This document shows, piece after piece, positions 51,620 to 62,684 of a stretch of 64,000 nt of DNA. Position numbers and translations under genes: made by a program. The first letter of the stretch is position 1. Every line of letters starts with the position of its first letter. The notes under the pieces were generated by a model, which saw only the letters and a list, made by a program, of their open reading frames with translations, ran no database searches and had not been told where the DNA came from. This DNA comes from an uncultured Alphaproteobacteria bacterium (GTDB lineage Bacteria; Pseudomonadota; Alphaproteobacteria; HIMB59; GCA-002718135): contig CACKSN010000002.1 in the NCBI GenBank assembly GCA_902602845.1, positions 16,218-80,217 of the forward strand, written 5' to 3'.

Positions 51620-52753
51620 TTAAGTTAAATCTTCCCAGACTTCTTTTAATTTTGAGAAAAAACCTTGCGATTTTGGGCTATGTTTTTTTGATGTCCCACC
51701 TTCATTTTCAAACTCTCTCAAAATATCTCTTTGTTTGCTATTTAGGTTGACTGGTATTTCAACGTTTGCTTGCACATACATATCTCCGCGTCTGCTTTGT
51801 CGTAGAATGCTCATTCCTTTGCCGCGAAGTCTAAATTGTGTCTCAGATTGAGTTCCCGCTGGAATATTAAGTCTGGCTTTTTTTCCCTCGATAGTTGGTA
51901 CTTCTATTTCACCGCCTAAAATAGCAGTAGTAATTGAAATTGGTATTTCACAAAATAAATTCTCTTCTTCTCTTTCAAAAAGTTTATCCTTTTGAACCTC
52001 GACAAAAATATACAGATCTCCATTTCCTGCACCTCTTTCACCAGGTTCTCCTTCACCAGCTATTCGAATTCTTGTACCCGTGTCAACACCAGCAGGAATA
52101 GTAACAGAAATTGTTTTTTGCTTTTTTATATTCCCTGTTCCTGAACATTTCAGACATGGATTTTTTATACTTGAACCTTCTCCACCACATGTAGGACATG
52201 GTCTTTCAATTGAAAAGAATCCTTGTTGAGATCGAACTTTTCCTGCACCACCACAAGTAGAACAAGTACTTGGTCCAGATTTATCTGCACTTCCAGTTGC
52301 TGCACAAGCATCACAGCCAACGTATGTAGGTATTCTTATTTGTGGTTTTTTACCCGTAAAGGCTTCATAAAGTGAAACAGACATGTTATAACGAAGGTCA
52401 CTTCCTCTTTGTGGACCTCTTCTTCTTGATGATTGTCCTCCAAACCCTCCACCAAAGAACTCTTCAAAGATATCAGAAAAGCCACCTGCAAAATCTCCAA
52501 AGCCTTGCGCTCCACCCATTCCACCTTGTTTGAAAGCGTCATGTCCATATTGATCATAAGCCGATCTTTTTTCTGAATCTTTTAAAACTTCATAAGCAGC
52601 AGCTGCTTCTTTAAATTTTCTTTCAGCAGTTTTATCGTCCTTATTACGGTCTGGATGATATTTCATGGCTTGCTTTCTATAAGCTTTTTTAATTTCATCA
52701 TCACTGGCATTTCGTTGAACGCCTAGTATCTCATAGAAATCTTTATCAGCCAC
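51620..52753 (-). CDS. dnaJ: chaperone DnaJ
   Basis: J domain [10 protein letters not shown] region, four CxxCxGxG-type repeats. Confidence 0.96.
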   Translation of the reverse strand: MADKDFYEILGVQRNASDDEIKKAYRKQAMKYHPDRNKDDKTAERKFKEAAAAYEVLKDSEKRSAYDQYGHDAFKQGGMGGAQGFGDFAGGFSDIFEEFFGGGFGGQSSRRRGPQRGSDLRYNMSVSLYEAFTGKKPQIRIPTYVGCDACAATGSADKSGPSTCSTCGGAGKVRSQQGFFSIERPCPTCGGEGSSIKNPCLKCSGTGNIKKQKTISVTIPAGVDTGTRIRIAGEGEPGERGAGNGDLYIFVEVQKDKLFEREEENLFCEIPISITTAILGGEIEVPTIEGKKARLNIPAGTQSETQFRLRGKGMSILRQSRRGDMYVQANVEIPVNLNSKQRDILREFENEGGTSKKHSPKSQGFFSKLKEVWEDLT

Positions 52754-52782
52754 ATCTCCTCCTTATTAAAAATTATGGAGCG

Positions 52783-54705
52783 TTAATCTTTTTTATCTTC
52801 GTCTACTTCTTCAAATTCAGCATCTACAACCTTTTCGTCTTTTGTATTATCAGCTGATGGTTCAGCACCAGATGGATCAGGTTGAGGTCCAGCACCTTGA
52901 GGGTTTTGTTTGTAAATTGCTTCACCCATTTTCAAAGACGATTGAACTAGTGCTTCTGTTTTAGATTTTATAGCTTCTAAATCTTCGCCGTCTTTTACTT
53001 TTTTAAGCTCTTCAATATCTTCTGTGATTTTATTTCTATCAGCTTCAGGAATTTTATCTCCATGCTCTTTTAAGTTCTTTTCAGTTTCATTAATTAAACT
53101 ATCAGCATGGTTTCTAGTATCAACAGCTTCTCTTTTCTTTTTGTCAGCTTCGGCATTTTCTTCTGCTTCTTTGACCATTTTTTCAATCTCTTCATCTGAT
53201 AATCCACCAGAAGCCTGGATTTTGATTTGTTGTTCTTTACCAGTTGATTTGTCTTTAGCTGAAACATTTACAATACCGTTCGCATCAATATCAAAAGTTA
53301 CTTCAATTTGAGGCATTCCTCTTGCGGCAGGTGGAATACCTACTAAATCAAACTGACCTAGTAATTTGTTATCAGCAGCCATTTCTCTTTCACCTTGAAA
53401 TACTCTAATTGTTACTGCACTCTGATTATCTTCAGCTGTAGAAAATACCTGGCTCTTCTTTGTTGGGATAGTTGTGTTTTTATCAATTAGTTTTGTGAAT
53501 ACACCGCCAAGTGTTTCAATACCAAGTGATAAAGGTGTAACATCAAGTAATAATACATCTTTGACATCACCTTGTAATACACCTGCTTGAATAGCAGCAC
53601 CAGATGCTACAACTTCATCTGGGTTAACACCTTTGTTAGGCTCTTTACCAAAGAAGTTTTTTACTATCTCTGTTACTTTAGGCATTCTTGTCATACCACC
53701 AACTAAAATAACATCATCGATTTCAGCAGCTTGTAAACCGGCATCTTTAAGTGCCATTTCGCAAGGTTTTAAACTTTGGTTTAAAAGTTCGCCTACGATA
53801 GCTTCAAGTTTTGCTCTCGATAACTTAATTGTTAAATGTTTAGGACCAGATTGATCGGCTGTTATGAATGGTAAGTTAACTTCTGTTTCGGTTGAACTTG
53901 ATAATTCAATTTTTGCTTTCTCAGCAGCCTCTTTCAAACGTTGAAGGGCGAGTTTATCTGATCGTAAATCAATACCATTATCTTTTTTGAATTCGTCAGC
54001 AAGATAATCAATAATCTTAAGATCAAAATCTTCACCACCAAGATGCGTATCACCATTGGTTGATTTAACTTCAAAAACACCGTCACCAATTTCTAAGATA
54101 GAAATATCAAATGTACCTCCACCAAGATCGTAAACAGCAACTGTACCTGTTTTCTTTTTATCTAAACCATATGCTAACGCTGCAGCAGTAGGCTCGTTAA
54201 TAATTCTTAAAACTTCTAGTCCAGCTATTTTTCCAGCATCTTTTGTTGCTTGTCTTTGAGCATCATTAAAATATGCAGGAACTGTTATAACTGCTTGTGT
54301 AACAGTATCTCCTAAATAAGACTCTGCTGTCTCTTTCATTTTTTGTAAGATAAATGCACTAATTTGACTTGGACTATATTTATCTCCACGTGCTTCTACC
54401 CAAGCATCACCGTTATCACCTTTTACTATTTTATAAGGCACTAGTCCGCTGTCAGACTTAACAGCTTCATCCTCGAATGTTCTTCCAATTAATCTTTTTA
54501 TGGCAAATAAAGTATTTTCAGAATTAGTTACTGCTTGTCTTTTAGCTGATTGTCCAACAAGTTTTTCTTTTGTGTCACTGAACGCCACCATTGATGGTGT
54601 TGTTCTTCCACCTTCAGAGTTTTCAATTACTTTTGCTTCCTTACCGTCCATTACTGCAACGCAGGAGTTTGTAGTACCTAAATCAATACCAATTACTTTT
54701 GCCAT
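52783..54705 (-). CDS. dnaK: chaperone DnaK (Hsp70)
   Basis: [47 protein letters not shown]. Confidence 0.97.
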   Translation of the reverse strand: MAKVIGIDLGTTNSCVAVMDGKEAKVIENSEGGRTTPSMVAFSDTKEKLVGQSAKRQAVTNSENTLFAIKRLIGRTFEDEAVKSDSGLVPYKIVKGDNGDAWVEARGDKYSPSQISAFILQKMKETAESYLGDTVTQAVITVPAYFNDAQRQATKDAGKIAGLEVLRIINEPTAAALAYGLDKKKTGTVAVYDLGGGTFDISILEIGDGVFEVKSTNGDTHLGGEDFDLKIIDYLADEFKKDNGIDLRSDKLALQRLKEAAEKAKIELSSSTETEVNLPFITADQSGPKHLTIKLSRAKLEAIVGELLNQSLKPCEMALKDAGLQAAEIDDVILVGGMTRMPKVTEIVKNFFGKEPNKGVNPDEVVASGAAIQAGVLQGDVKDVLLLDVTPLSLGIETLGGVFTKLIDKNTTIPTKKSQVFSTAEDNQSAVTIRVFQGEREMAADNKLLGQFDLVGIPPAARGMPQIEVTFDIDANGIVNVSAKDKSTGKEQQIKIQASGGLSDEEIEKMVKEAEENAEADKKKREAVDTRNHADSLINETEKNLKEHGDKIPEADRNKITEDIEELKKVKDGEDLEAIKSKTEALVQSSLKMGEAIYKQNPQGAGPQPDPSGAEPSADNTKDEKVVDAEFEEVDEDKKD

Positions 54706-54756
54706 ATTTTTTATCCTCTTTACTTAATTATTTACCAATCAACATTGGCTACATTA

Positions 54757-54785
54757 AATATGGGAAAGAAGTTTTAAAATACAAG
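54757..54785 (-). promoter_or_regulatory. candidate sigma32 (RpoH)-type promoter for dnaK
   Basis: Minus strand CTTGTAT-N14-CCCATATT, resembles CTTGAAA-N11-15-CCCCATNT; about 50 bp upstream of dnaK ATG. Confidence 0.55.
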
Positions 54786-54830
54786 GATGTTTGGGATTTA
54801 TATTAAAAAAAACAAATAATTTAAGGCTTT

Positions 54831-55502
54831 TTATGACTTTTCTTTACTCTCATTTTCAGGTTTATCTTCTTCGCTGTCTTGTTTAGGTTGTTCTTTTTTA
54901 GCGACTGGTTTTTTGGAAACTCCAACCATTGCTGCTCTGAGCAATCGGTCATGCATTGTATAGCCAGATTGAACTTCTTGTACTACTGTTCCTTCTTCAA
55001 CATCATTATTTTCAACTTCCATCATTGCCTGATGAAAATTGTGATCAAATTTTTGATTTAAAGTTTCAATTTTTTTGACTCCATGTTTTTCAAGAGTACT
55101 TTTATATTCTTTAAGCACCATTTTTAAACCATCGATAAGATTTTTTATACTTTCTGAATGATTTTCATCCTCTGGCAAAGCATCTAGTGCTCTCTCTAAA
55201 TTATCTCCCGGTGATAGAATATCTCTTGCTAAATTTATACTGCCAAACTTTATCGTTTCAACTTTTTCTCGTTCAAATCTTTTTCTAAGATTTTCCATTT
55301 CAGCGAGTAATCTGATTTTTTCTTCTTTTAGTGTTTCAATTTCTTTTTCTAAATTATCTTCTTCTTTATTTTCATCTTCCTTTGTCTCTTCTATATCTAT
55401 ATTTTCTTGACTATCGTTATTATCTTGTTCATTTTCAATATTCTCAGAATCAGGTTCTTTAATTTCTTCTTGTTGGTTATCTTGTTCTTTTTTCTCAACC
55501 AT
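54831..55502 (-). CDS. grpE: nucleotide exchange factor GrpE
   Basis: MENLRKRFEREK, VKKIETLNQKFDHNFHQAMMEVE, VVQEVQSGYTMHDRLLRAAMVGVSK; long acidic N-terminus. Confidence 0.93.
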   Translation of the reverse strand: MVEKKEQDNQQEEIKEPDSENIENEQDNNDSQENIDIEETKEDENKEEDNLEKEIETLKEEKIRLLAEMENLRKRFEREKVETIKFGSINLARDILSPGDNLERALDALPEDENHSESIKNLIDGLKMVLKEYKSTLEKHGVKKIETLNQKFDHNFHQAMMEVENNDVEEGTVVQEVQSGYTMHDRLLRAAMVGVSKKPVAKKEQPKQDSEEDKPENESKEKS

Positions 55503-56548
55503 TAATCAATCACCTTTCCAATAATTTTAGACGTATAATCAACAAGAGGGACTATTTTGGAGTAATTTAATCTTGTTGGACCAACTACGCCTATAGCGCC
55601 TATGATTTCTTGATCATTATTTTTATATGGGGCCATTACCATAGAAAGACCAGAGTGTTTAAATAAAAAATTTTTAGATCCAATAAAAATCTGTACTCCT
55701 TTAGCTTTTCCTGCATTATCTAATATATCTACGAAACTAGATTTTTTCTCAATTTCATCAAAAAGATTTCGAATTTGATCTAAATCTTTTGAAACTATTT
55801 CATCTTTTAATAAATTTGATTGACCATGTAAAAAAATATAAGGATTTTTAATATTTGGAGTTGTCTGAATTATACCTTGTTGAATTAATCTCGAAGAAAT
55901 TGAATCTAATTTATTTTCTGAGTGTTTTATGTCCTTTTGTAGGTATTTTTTGATTTGTGATATGTTTTTGTTTGTAAATTTTGATGTAAGATAATTAGAA
56001 GCTTGAACTAATAAAGACGCGTTATACTTTCCATTATCTTCAATAATTCTATTTTCAACCTCTCCATTTTCATATGCTAATATTAACATTAACTGAGCCT
56101 GATTTAGTCTTATAAACTCAAGGTGTTTTAGGTTTTTTTGAAATTTTGGTGCAATGACAATTCCTGCATAATTTGACAAACCGGATATAGCTTTAGATGC
56201 TAAATTTAATACTTCCTCGTATGATTTTCCTTTGGATGTACATTGTTGTTTAATATTTTCTTTATCTGATTTTGTAATTCTACCAAATTCTAAAAGACCA
56301 TCTACAAAAAAACGCATTCCTTTCTCTGTGGGCATTCTTCCGGCTGACCTGTGAGGAGCATAAAGAAGGCCTTCTTTTTGAAGATCAGACAAGATTGATC
56401 TTATTGATGCTGAGGAGAGGTTAACGCCTCCCATTTTCATAATTGTCTCTGATCCGGCTGGTGAGCCTGTCTTAAGATAAGACTCCACTAATTTTTTAAA
56501 AATCAGTTTAGACCTATCGTTTATTTCTGCATATAAATTATCAATCAT
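55502..56548 (-). CDS. hrcA: heat-inducible transcription repressor HrcA
   Basis: LVESYLKTGSPAGSETI, SSASIRSILSDLQKEGLLYAPHRSAGRMPTEKGMRFFVD. Confidence 0.93.
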   Translation of the reverse strand: MIDNLYAEINDRSKLIFKKLVESYLKTGSPAGSETIMKMGGVNLSSASIRSILSDLQKEGLLYAPHRSAGRMPTEKGMRFFVDGLLEFGRITKSDKENIKQQCTSKGKSYEEVLNLASKAISGLSNYAGIVIAPKFQKNLKHLEFIRLNQAQLMLILAYENGEVENRIIEDNGKYNASLLVQASNYLTSKFTNKNISQIKKYLQKDIKHSENKLDSISSRLIQQGIIQTTPNIKNPYIFLHGQSNLLKDEIVSKDLDQIRNLFDEIEKKSSFVDILDNAGKAKGVQIFIGSKNFLFKHSGLSMVMAPYKNNDQEIIGAIGVVGPTRLNYSKIVPLVDYTSKIIGKVID

Positions 56549-56597
56549 AAGAATTTATTGTTTAAAATTAATTTTTATCTACTATTATTAAATTTAT

Positions 56598-57308
56598 ATG
56601 CGAAAAGATAGATCGTTCAACGAAATGCGTCAGATTTCATTTGAAAAAAATGTAAATATGCACGCAGATGGTTCTTGTCTTGTTAAATTTGGAAATACAC
56701 ATGTGCTTTGTCTGGCTTCTATTGATGACAAAGTACCTCATTGGTTAAGAAATACGGGAAAGGGTTGGATAACTGCTGAATATGGAATGCTGCCAAGATC
56801 TACAAACATACGCATGGATAGAGAGGCCGCAAAGGGTAAACAGTCTGGACGTACTCAAGAAATACAGCGATTAATTGGAAGAAGCTTGAGATCTATAGTT
56901 GATTTATCAAATTTAGGCGAAAGACAAATTAAAATAGACTGCGATGTAATACAGGCTGATGGAGGTACAAGGACCGCATCAATTAGTGGTGGCTTTGTTG
57001 CCCTATATCTCGCAGTACAAAAAATACAAAATAACTATAATATTCAAAAACCAATAATTAAAAATCATATTGGTGCAATTTCTGCAGGTATTATAGACGA
57101 CAAACCTTTTTTAGATTTAGATTATAATGAAGATTCTAATGCTCAAGTTGATGCAAATTTTGTAATAGCAGATAACGAAAAAATTTCTGAAATTCAGGTA
57201 ACTGGTGAAGAATTTTTTTTTAGCAAAGATCAATATAATGAATTATTTTTATTAGCCAATAAAGGTATAAAAAAAATAATTGAAATTCAAAAACAAACAT
57301 TGAATTAA
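56598..57308 (+). CDS. rph: ribonuclease PH
   Basis: [60 protein letters not shown]-like [14 protein letters not shown]. Confidence 0.95.
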   Translation: MRKDRSFNEMRQISFEKNVNMHADGSCLVKFGNTHVLCLASIDDKVPHWLRNTGKGWITAEYGMLPRSTNIRMDREAAKGKQSGRTQEIQRLIGRSLRSIVDLSNLGERQIKIDCDVIQADGGTRTASISGGFVALYLAVQKIQNNYNIQKPIIKNHIGAISAGIIDDKPFLDLDYNEDSNAQVDANFVIADNEKISEIQVTGEEFFFSKDQYNELFLLANKGIKKIIEIQKQTLN

Positions 57309-57309
57309 A

Positions 57310-57888
57310 TTGGAAAAATTATTATTTTTTTCTCAAAATTGTGGCAAAATAAGTGAGGTTCAAAAATTATTCAAAGGTTTAAGTATTAATTTAATATCGT
57401 TAAAGGATTTGGATATAAAAAATCAACCAAATGAAACTGGAAAATCTTTTCCCGAAAATGCAAGAATTAAATCAATGTTTGGTTATAAGCATTTTAATAT
57501 TCCTTGTTTCGCTGATGACTCTGGCATATGTGTAGAAGCCTTAGATTGGAAGCCTGGCGTTTTGTCAAAAAATTACTTAGAGAGTTTTGAAACTAATGTT
57601 GATTGCCTAAAAAATATAATTAATCAAGTTAAGCAAACTGGTAAAAAAAAAGCTCTTTTTAAAACATCAATTTGCTTAACATTAAAAGAAAATTATCACA
57701 TAGTGTTTGAAGGAAAAATAGAAGGAGAAATCTCTAGTAATATCATAGGAGGCGGGGGCTTCGGTTACGACCCAATTTTTATACCAAAAGGCCATAATGA
57801 AACATTTGCTGAAATGAGCACTTATAGAAAAAATCTTTTAAGCCATCGATCAATTGCGATAAGTAAATTAATTAATTTTTTTAGCTAA
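57310..57888 (+). CDS. rdgB: non-canonical purine NTP pyrophosphatase (RdgB/HAM1)
   Basis: TGKSFPENARIKS, CFADDSGICVEALDWKPGVLS, GGGGFGYDPIFIPKG; TTG start. Confidence 0.92.
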   Translation: MEKLLFFSQNCGKISEVQKLFKGLSINLISLKDLDIKNQPNETGKSFPENARIKSMFGYKHFNIPCFADDSGICVEALDWKPGVLSKNYLESFETNVDCLKNIINQVKQTGKKKALFKTSICLTLKENYHIVFEGKIEGEISSNIIGGGGFGYDPIFIPKGHNETFAEMSTYRKNLLSHRSIAISKLINFFS

Positions 57889-59196
57889 ACCTTTTGAAAT
57901 TATTAGTATATCTAAGTCTCTTTCTATTTTGTTGTCTTTAAAATAAAATTTACCATCCACTCCATCAAATTGGACTGTTGAGCTGTTCAAAAGATTCTTT
58001 GTTTGCATATAGTTTATCTGTCTTGAGTAGATAAAATTTAATAATCCAACTAAATCATAAGACAATGTTGATATTCTTAATAAATTTTCTTCATAAATTT
58101 CTTGATACTGAACCAGTAAATCATTCCTTTTACTTTTTTCAATACCAGGGAAAATCGTACCTTGTAATGAAGGTTCAAAAAAGAAATTTTCATCATCAAT
58201 AACACCAGTGCTTAAAAACTGTACAACGTTTGGATCAATGTCATAATATGGAAGAAGAGGTGCAACTTTAAGTAAATTGATACCATAATCAGCAATTAAT
58301 ATATGCGAAAAATCATAATCACTGGTTGTTTTAAATCTTTGTAATTTTTTTAGTCTATCCTTAGATTGGTTATCATTTTTTTTTGAAAGTATTTTTTTTT
58401 GTCTATCAAGCTCATATTTTCTTAACTCATACTTTCCCAGCTCTTTGATAGAATCTCTAACATTAGATAAGTCTTTTTTGTATGATGATCTATTTACTAG
58501 AATAACATCACTTTCATCTAAAACATTATCAATTAAAGAATTAATTTTATAGCCATAATCATTTTCAGGATAAAGGAGGGCCAATTTAGAGTCTTTTTTT
58601 AGTGAGAAAATAAGTTGTTCTAATTCATTTTTTGGAAAAAAATTAAATAAATATATGCAGTCGCCAGCGACACTATCACTAGAAGAGAAGCTAAAAAAAA
58701 TGACTTTATCTTCACAAAAACTCCTCACAACTTTTGTATTCTCGGTAATAATTGGGCCTATATAAATTTTTCCTTCTTTTTTTGTGTCATCTATTATTTT
58801 TAATAGATCTTTTTTATCTTCAAAAAATTTTATTTCGAATGAGACGTTTTTTAATTTTTTGTTATAAACTGCTAATTCCAAAACATTAATGAATTGCTCA
58901 ACGAATTCTTGATTATTTTTATTTGAAAAAATTATGGTTATATCTTTTTTTATATTAATTTTTTCTGCATTTTTATCATGTTCAATATCAACATTTTTAC
59001 TTGTTTTTTTTTCTAAACTGTCAAAATCTACAGTCTTTATTTGATTATTTTTTAAATCTTGAGTATTTTGTTGTTCTGATTGTGTTGATATATTTATTGG
59101 ATTACAAGATGCTATAAAAACAAAGATAAAAATGACAAGCAAAATGAATATAGGATTACATATTGTTGCAACTCCAATTGGAAACTTAGATGACAT
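57868..59196 (-). CDS. penicillin-binding protein activator (LpoA/LppC-like) lipoprotein; start uncertain (ATG 59196 or TTG 59142)
   Basis: Lipobox FIASC; periplasmic-binding-protein-like fold (KLALLYPENDYGYKINSLID, ILIADYGINLLKVAPLLPYYDI); rsmI-divergent location typical of this family. Confidence 0.75.
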   Translation of the reverse strand: MSSKFPIGVATICNPIFILLVIFIFVFIASCNPINISTQSEQQNTQDLKNNQIKTVDFDSLEKKTSKNVDIEHDKNAEKINIKKDITIIFSNKNNQEFVEQFINVLELAVYNKKLKNVSFEIKFFEDKKDLLKIIDDTKKEGKIYIGPIITENTKVVRSFCEDKVIFFSFSSSDSVAGDCIYLFNFFPKNELEQLIFSLKKDSKLALLYPENDYGYKINSLIDNVLDESDVILVNRSSYKKDLSNVRDSIKELGKYELRKYELDRQKKILSKKNDNQSKDRLKKLQRFKTTSDYDFSHILIADYGINLLKVAPLLPYYDIDPNVVQFLSTGVIDDENFFFEPSLQGTIFPGIEKSKRNDLLVQYQEIYEENLLRISTLSYDLVGLLNFIYSRQINYMQTKNLLNSSTVQFDGVDGKFYFKDNKIERDLDILIISKGLAKKIN

Positions 59197-59980
59197 TTCT
59201 AAAAGGGCAATTGATTGTCTTAATGAGGCAGACTTGGTTATTTGTGAAAATCCTAAACATTCATTAAAATTACTTAATAAATTTGGCATTAAAAAGAAGC
59301 TAGTATCATTACACGATTACAACGAAAATTCAGTTATAATAAGATTATCTAGTGAATTAAATAGAAAAAAAATTGCATTGATTTCAGATGCAGGCTCTCC
59401 TTTGATTTCTGATCCTGGTTATAAATTTATCAAACACTGTCTAAAAAACGGCATATATGTAACATCTATTCCTGGTGCAAATGCAATTATTCCTGCTCTT
59501 CAATTATCGGGCGCTCCTACAAATCAATTTAGTTTTGTTGGTTTCTTCCCAAAAACAAGTAAACAAATGATAGATTTTATAAAAAAAATTGAACAGAAAG
59601 AAGAAACATCCGTTTTTTTTGTATCAAGCCACAAAATTGAGCAATGCGTAAACTATTTAGAAACATATATTAAAAAAAGACCTATTAGTATTTTAAAAGA
59701 ACTTACGAAGCTCAATGAGAAAATATTTCATGGATTAAGCAATGAACTTAAAGAAAAAATATTCAAGGAAAAAGAAAATGTAAAAGGAGAATTTGTTGTT
59801 GTTGTAGAGGGAAAATCACTTGAAAAAGATGAGGTTATAGTTTCAGATACATATACTAAGGAAATAAATAAATTACTGTTAAAATTTTCTTTGACTGATG
59901 TCGTTGAAATAGTACATAAATTAACAGGAATTAGTAAAAGTAAAATTTATAAATGGGTTTTAAAAATAAAAAAATCTTAA
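59132..59980 (+). CDS. rsmI: 16S rRNA (cytidine(1402)-2'-O)-methyltransferase; start may be ATG at 59144
   Basis: LHIVATPIGNLDDISKRA, ISDAGSPLISDPGYK, IPGANAIIPALQLSGAPTNQFSFVGFFP. Confidence 0.93.
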   Translation: MTSKMNIGLHIVATPIGNLDDISKRAIDCLNEADLVICENPKHSLKLLNKFGIKKKLVSLHDYNENSVIIRLSSELNRKKIALISDAGSPLISDPGYKFIKHCLKNGIYVTSIPGANAIIPALQLSGAPTNQFSFVGFFPKTSKQMIDFIKKIEQKEETSVFFVSSHKIEQCVNYLETYIKKRPISILKELTKLNEKIFHGLSNELKEKIFKEKENVKGEFVVVVEGKSLEKDEVIVSDTYTKEINKLLLKFSLTDVVEIVHKLTGISKSKIYKWVLKIKKS

Positions 59981-60555
59981 GACTATTTAGTTTTTTTATT
60001 ATATTTTTTATATTAAACATTAACTATGCATGTTCTCCAACTGGTATGCTAGCTGCGGGTGGGAGTTCAGCAATGGTTGTTGCAGAGGGTGATCGTTCTT
60101 TTGGAACTGTAGTAGATGATGCCACCATCAAAGTAAATATTGCTGCTAAATTTCTTAATGCTGGAAATAATATATTTGTTGACGTTAATACAACGGTTTT
60201 AGAAGGAAGGGTTTTGTTAACTGGTCTTGTTGATAATCAAGAAATTAGAATAGAAGCAGTAAGACTGGTTTGGGAGACTGAAGGTATCAAAGAGGTAGTT
60301 AACGAAATAGAAATAGGAAATAGAGATAGCCTTAAAGATTATGCTTCTGATTTATGGATTAACACACAAGCTAGGGGTGTTGCTGCAAAAACGATAGGTT
60401 TAAGATCTGTAGCGTACAATTTTGAAACAATAAATAAAAAAATATACATTGCTGGAATAACATCAAGACCAGATCAATTAGAAAATTTGATTGATGCTCT
60501 AAAAACAATCAAAGGTGTTACTGAAATTATAAATTACGTAATTGTCAAAGAATAA
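59953..60555 (+). CDS. BON domain-containing lipoprotein
   Basis: NYACSPTG lipobox; two BON-like repeats (DDATIKVNIAAKFLNAG...VLLTGLVDN; KIYIAGITSRPDQLENLI). Confidence 0.85.
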   Translation: MGFKNKKILRLFSFFIIFFILNINYACSPTGMLAAGGSSAMVVAEGDRSFGTVVDDATIKVNIAAKFLNAGNNIFVDVNTTVLEGRVLLTGLVDNQEIRIEAVRLVWETEGIKEVVNEIEIGNRDSLKDYASDLWINTQARGVAAKTIGLRSVAYNFETINKKIYIAGITSRPDQLENLIDALKTIKGVTEIINYVIVKE

Positions 60556-60906
60556 TTAAATTATTGACCCTAGTTTTTCACCACCCAAAATATGTACATG
60601 AAAGTGTGGAACCTCTTGCCCTCCATTTTTTCCTGAATTGGAGATAATTCTGTAACCTGTCTTATCTATCTTAAGCTTTTCTATAACTGAATTAACACTG
60701 TTAAAAAAAGACGAGATATATGCTGCATCTGATTTGTTAATAAAATCAAACAAATCAATACAATCAATTTTTGGAATGCCCAAAATATGTATTTTTGCTT
60801 GAGGGTTAATATCATTGAAAAAAAGTGAGAATTCGTCTTCATAAACCTTCTCACAAGGTATTTCTTCCCTTAGTATCTTTGCGAATATATTGTTTTTATC
60901 GTACAT
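60556..60906 (-). CDS. HIT family protein (HinT-like)
   Basis: IFAKILREEIPCEKVYEDE, NSGKNGGQEVPHFHVHILGG. Confidence 0.93.
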   Translation of the reverse strand: MYDKNNIFAKILREEIPCEKVYEDEFSLFFNDINPQAKIHILGIPKIDCIDLFDFINKSDAAYISSFFNSVNSVIEKLKIDKTGYRIISNSGKNGGQEVPHFHVHILGGEKLGSII

Positions 60907-60907
60907 G

Positions 60908-61180
60908 CTATTTTCTTTTTTCTAGCTCTCTATATATTTCTGTTAATTTAATTTTTTTAGATTTTAATAAAATTAGAAGATGGTAAATAACATCAGCTGT
61001 CTCTGAGATTGTTCTTTTTTTAGACCCGCTAAGATAGTCTATTAATAATTCGGTAGTTTCTTCGCCAAATTTTTGCGCAATCTTACTCGGTCCTGATTTT
61101 AACAATTTGTTAGTATAAGAATTTTTAGTTTTGTTTTTTATTCTTGTTTCTATTCTGTTGAATAATTCATCGATATTCAT
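60908..61180 (-). CDS. hisE: phosphoribosyl-ATP pyrophosphatase
   Basis: SYTNKLLKSGPSKIAQKFGEETTELLIDYL, ETADVIYHLLILLKSKKI. Confidence 0.92.
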   Translation of the reverse strand: MNIDELFNRIETRIKNKTKNSYTNKLLKSGPSKIAQKFGEETTELLIDYLSGSKKRTISETADVIYHLLILLKSKKIKLTEIYRELEKRK

Positions 61181-61186
61181 ACTTAC

Positions 61187-61942
61187 CTATAATCTTATTT
61201 CTATATTTTTATTAAATAAATATTCTTTTACCTCTTTAATACTGATTTCATTAAAATGAAAGACTGATGCTGCAAGTAATGCATTTGCCTTTCCTGTATT
61301 TACACCTTCATAAAAATGTTTTAAGCTGCCTACCCCACCACTTGCTATTAGAGGAATTTCTAAAATATTAGAAACTGCTTTAAGTAGTTCAAGATCAAAA
61401 CCTGATTTTGTTCCGTCCTTATCCATAGAGGTTAATAAAATCTCTCCAGCGCCAAATTTTTGAACTTTTTCAATCCATTCTAATGCCAATAATCCTGTGT
61501 TTTTTGTTCCACCATGAGAAAATACATACCAATCATTGTTCATTTTTTTTGCATCAACAGCGACAACTATGCATTGATTACCAAAATATTCAGATGCCTT
61601 TTTTACAATTTCTGGATTGTTTATTGCGGCTGAATTAATTGAGGTTTTATCTGCTCCTGCTTTCAATAATGAATGTATATTATCAATTGAAGAGATACCG
61701 CCGCCAACTGTAAGTGGAATAAAAACTTCATTAGCTGTTTTTTCAACAACTTGCACCATTGTATTTCTCTTCTCGAGTGAGGCACTTATGTCTAAAAAAC
61801 AAATTTCATCAGCACCATTTTCTGAGTAATGTTTGGCTTGTTCAACAGGATCTCCTGCATCAACTAGATCAATAAAATTTATTCCTTTTACAACTCTACC
61901 ATCTTTAACATCTAAGCAGGGTATAATTCTTACTTTAACCAT
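61187..61942 (-). CDS. hisF: imidazole glycerol phosphate synthase subunit HisF
   Basis: [48 protein letters not shown]. Confidence 0.96.
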   Translation of the reverse strand: MVKVRIIPCLDVKDGRVVKGINFIDLVDAGDPVEQAKHYSENGADEICFLDISASLEKRNTMVQVVEKTANEVFIPLTVGGGISSIDNIHSLLKAGADKTSINSAAINNPEIVKKASEYFGNQCIVVAVDAKKMNNDWYVFSHGGTKNTGLLALEWIEKVQKFGAGEILLTSMDKDGTKSGFDLELLKAVSNILEIPLIASGGVGSLKHFYEGVNTGKANALLAASVFHFNEISIKEVKEYLFNKNIEIRL

Positions 61943-62684
61943 TTGAGGATAATATTTTTTGAGCTTTCTTTAAATCAATATTGCCAACATAAAAAGATTT
62001 TCCTGAAATAATACCCTCAATGTTTAAGATATTTAGCAGCTTTAAATTTCTAAGATCGTCATAATTGGTAAGACCACCTGCTAAAACAATTTTTTTGTTA
62101 TTTGAGTTGGTATTATTAATTTTATCTGTAATTTTTTTTAAAAAAACTGTATTCAAGCCTCTTAACATACCATCATTTTCTATATCTGTTACTATATAAC
62201 CTCTTATAAAAGTATTGTCGTAAAAGCTTATTAAATCTTCAATTGAAAGATCGGTCTTTTCTTTCCATCCTTTTATCATCACGCTATCGTTTCTGATATC
62301 AAGAGATACGTAAATTTTATTTCTAAAAGTTGAAGACAGGTCTTTAACATCCTCTCTTTGTTTAACAGACATGGAGCCAATAATTAAGTTATCAATTCCT
62401 AAATCAAAATATTTCTTTACGTCATTTTTAGTTCTGATACCTCCTCCTAATTGAATAGGTATTGAAATAGCTTTTCTTATTTTTTTTATAGATGATAAGT
62501 TTACTTCTGGTCTTCCAAATGCAGAATCAAGGTCTACAATGTGTAATTTTTTACAACCTATGTCTTGAAAATAAATGGCTTGATCTGTTGGGTTGTTGTT
62601 AAAAACTATACTTGAGGTATCTTCTCCTTTTGATAGTCTTACACACGAGTTATTTTTAAGATCTATAGCAGGTAAAATTTGCAC
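61935..62684 (-). CDS. hisA: phosphoribosylformimino-5-aminoimidazole carboxamide ribotide isomerase
   Basis: [52 protein letters not shown]. Confidence 0.94.
   Translation of the reverse strand: MQILPAIDLKNNSCVRLSKGEDTSSIVFNNNPTDQAIYFQDIGCKKLHIVDLDSAFGRPEVNLSSIKKIRKAISIPIQLGGGIRTKNDVKKYFDLGIDNLIIGSMSVKQREDVKDLSSTFRNKIYVSLDIRNDSVMIKGWKEKTDLSIEDLISFYDNTFIRGYIVTDIENDGMLRGLNTVFLKKITDKINNTNSNNKKIVLAGGLTNYDDLRNLKLLNILNIEGIISGKSFYVGNIDLKKAQKILSSNG

Noticed and set aside
52336-52557. Alternate-frame ORF within dnaJ
   Set aside because: Lies over the G/F-rich region of dnaJ; frame shadow
53024-54727. Several plus-strand ORFs opposite dnaK (53024-53311, 53633-53854, 54500-54727)
   Set aside because: Long antisense frames opposite a highly biased gene are common; no independent evidence
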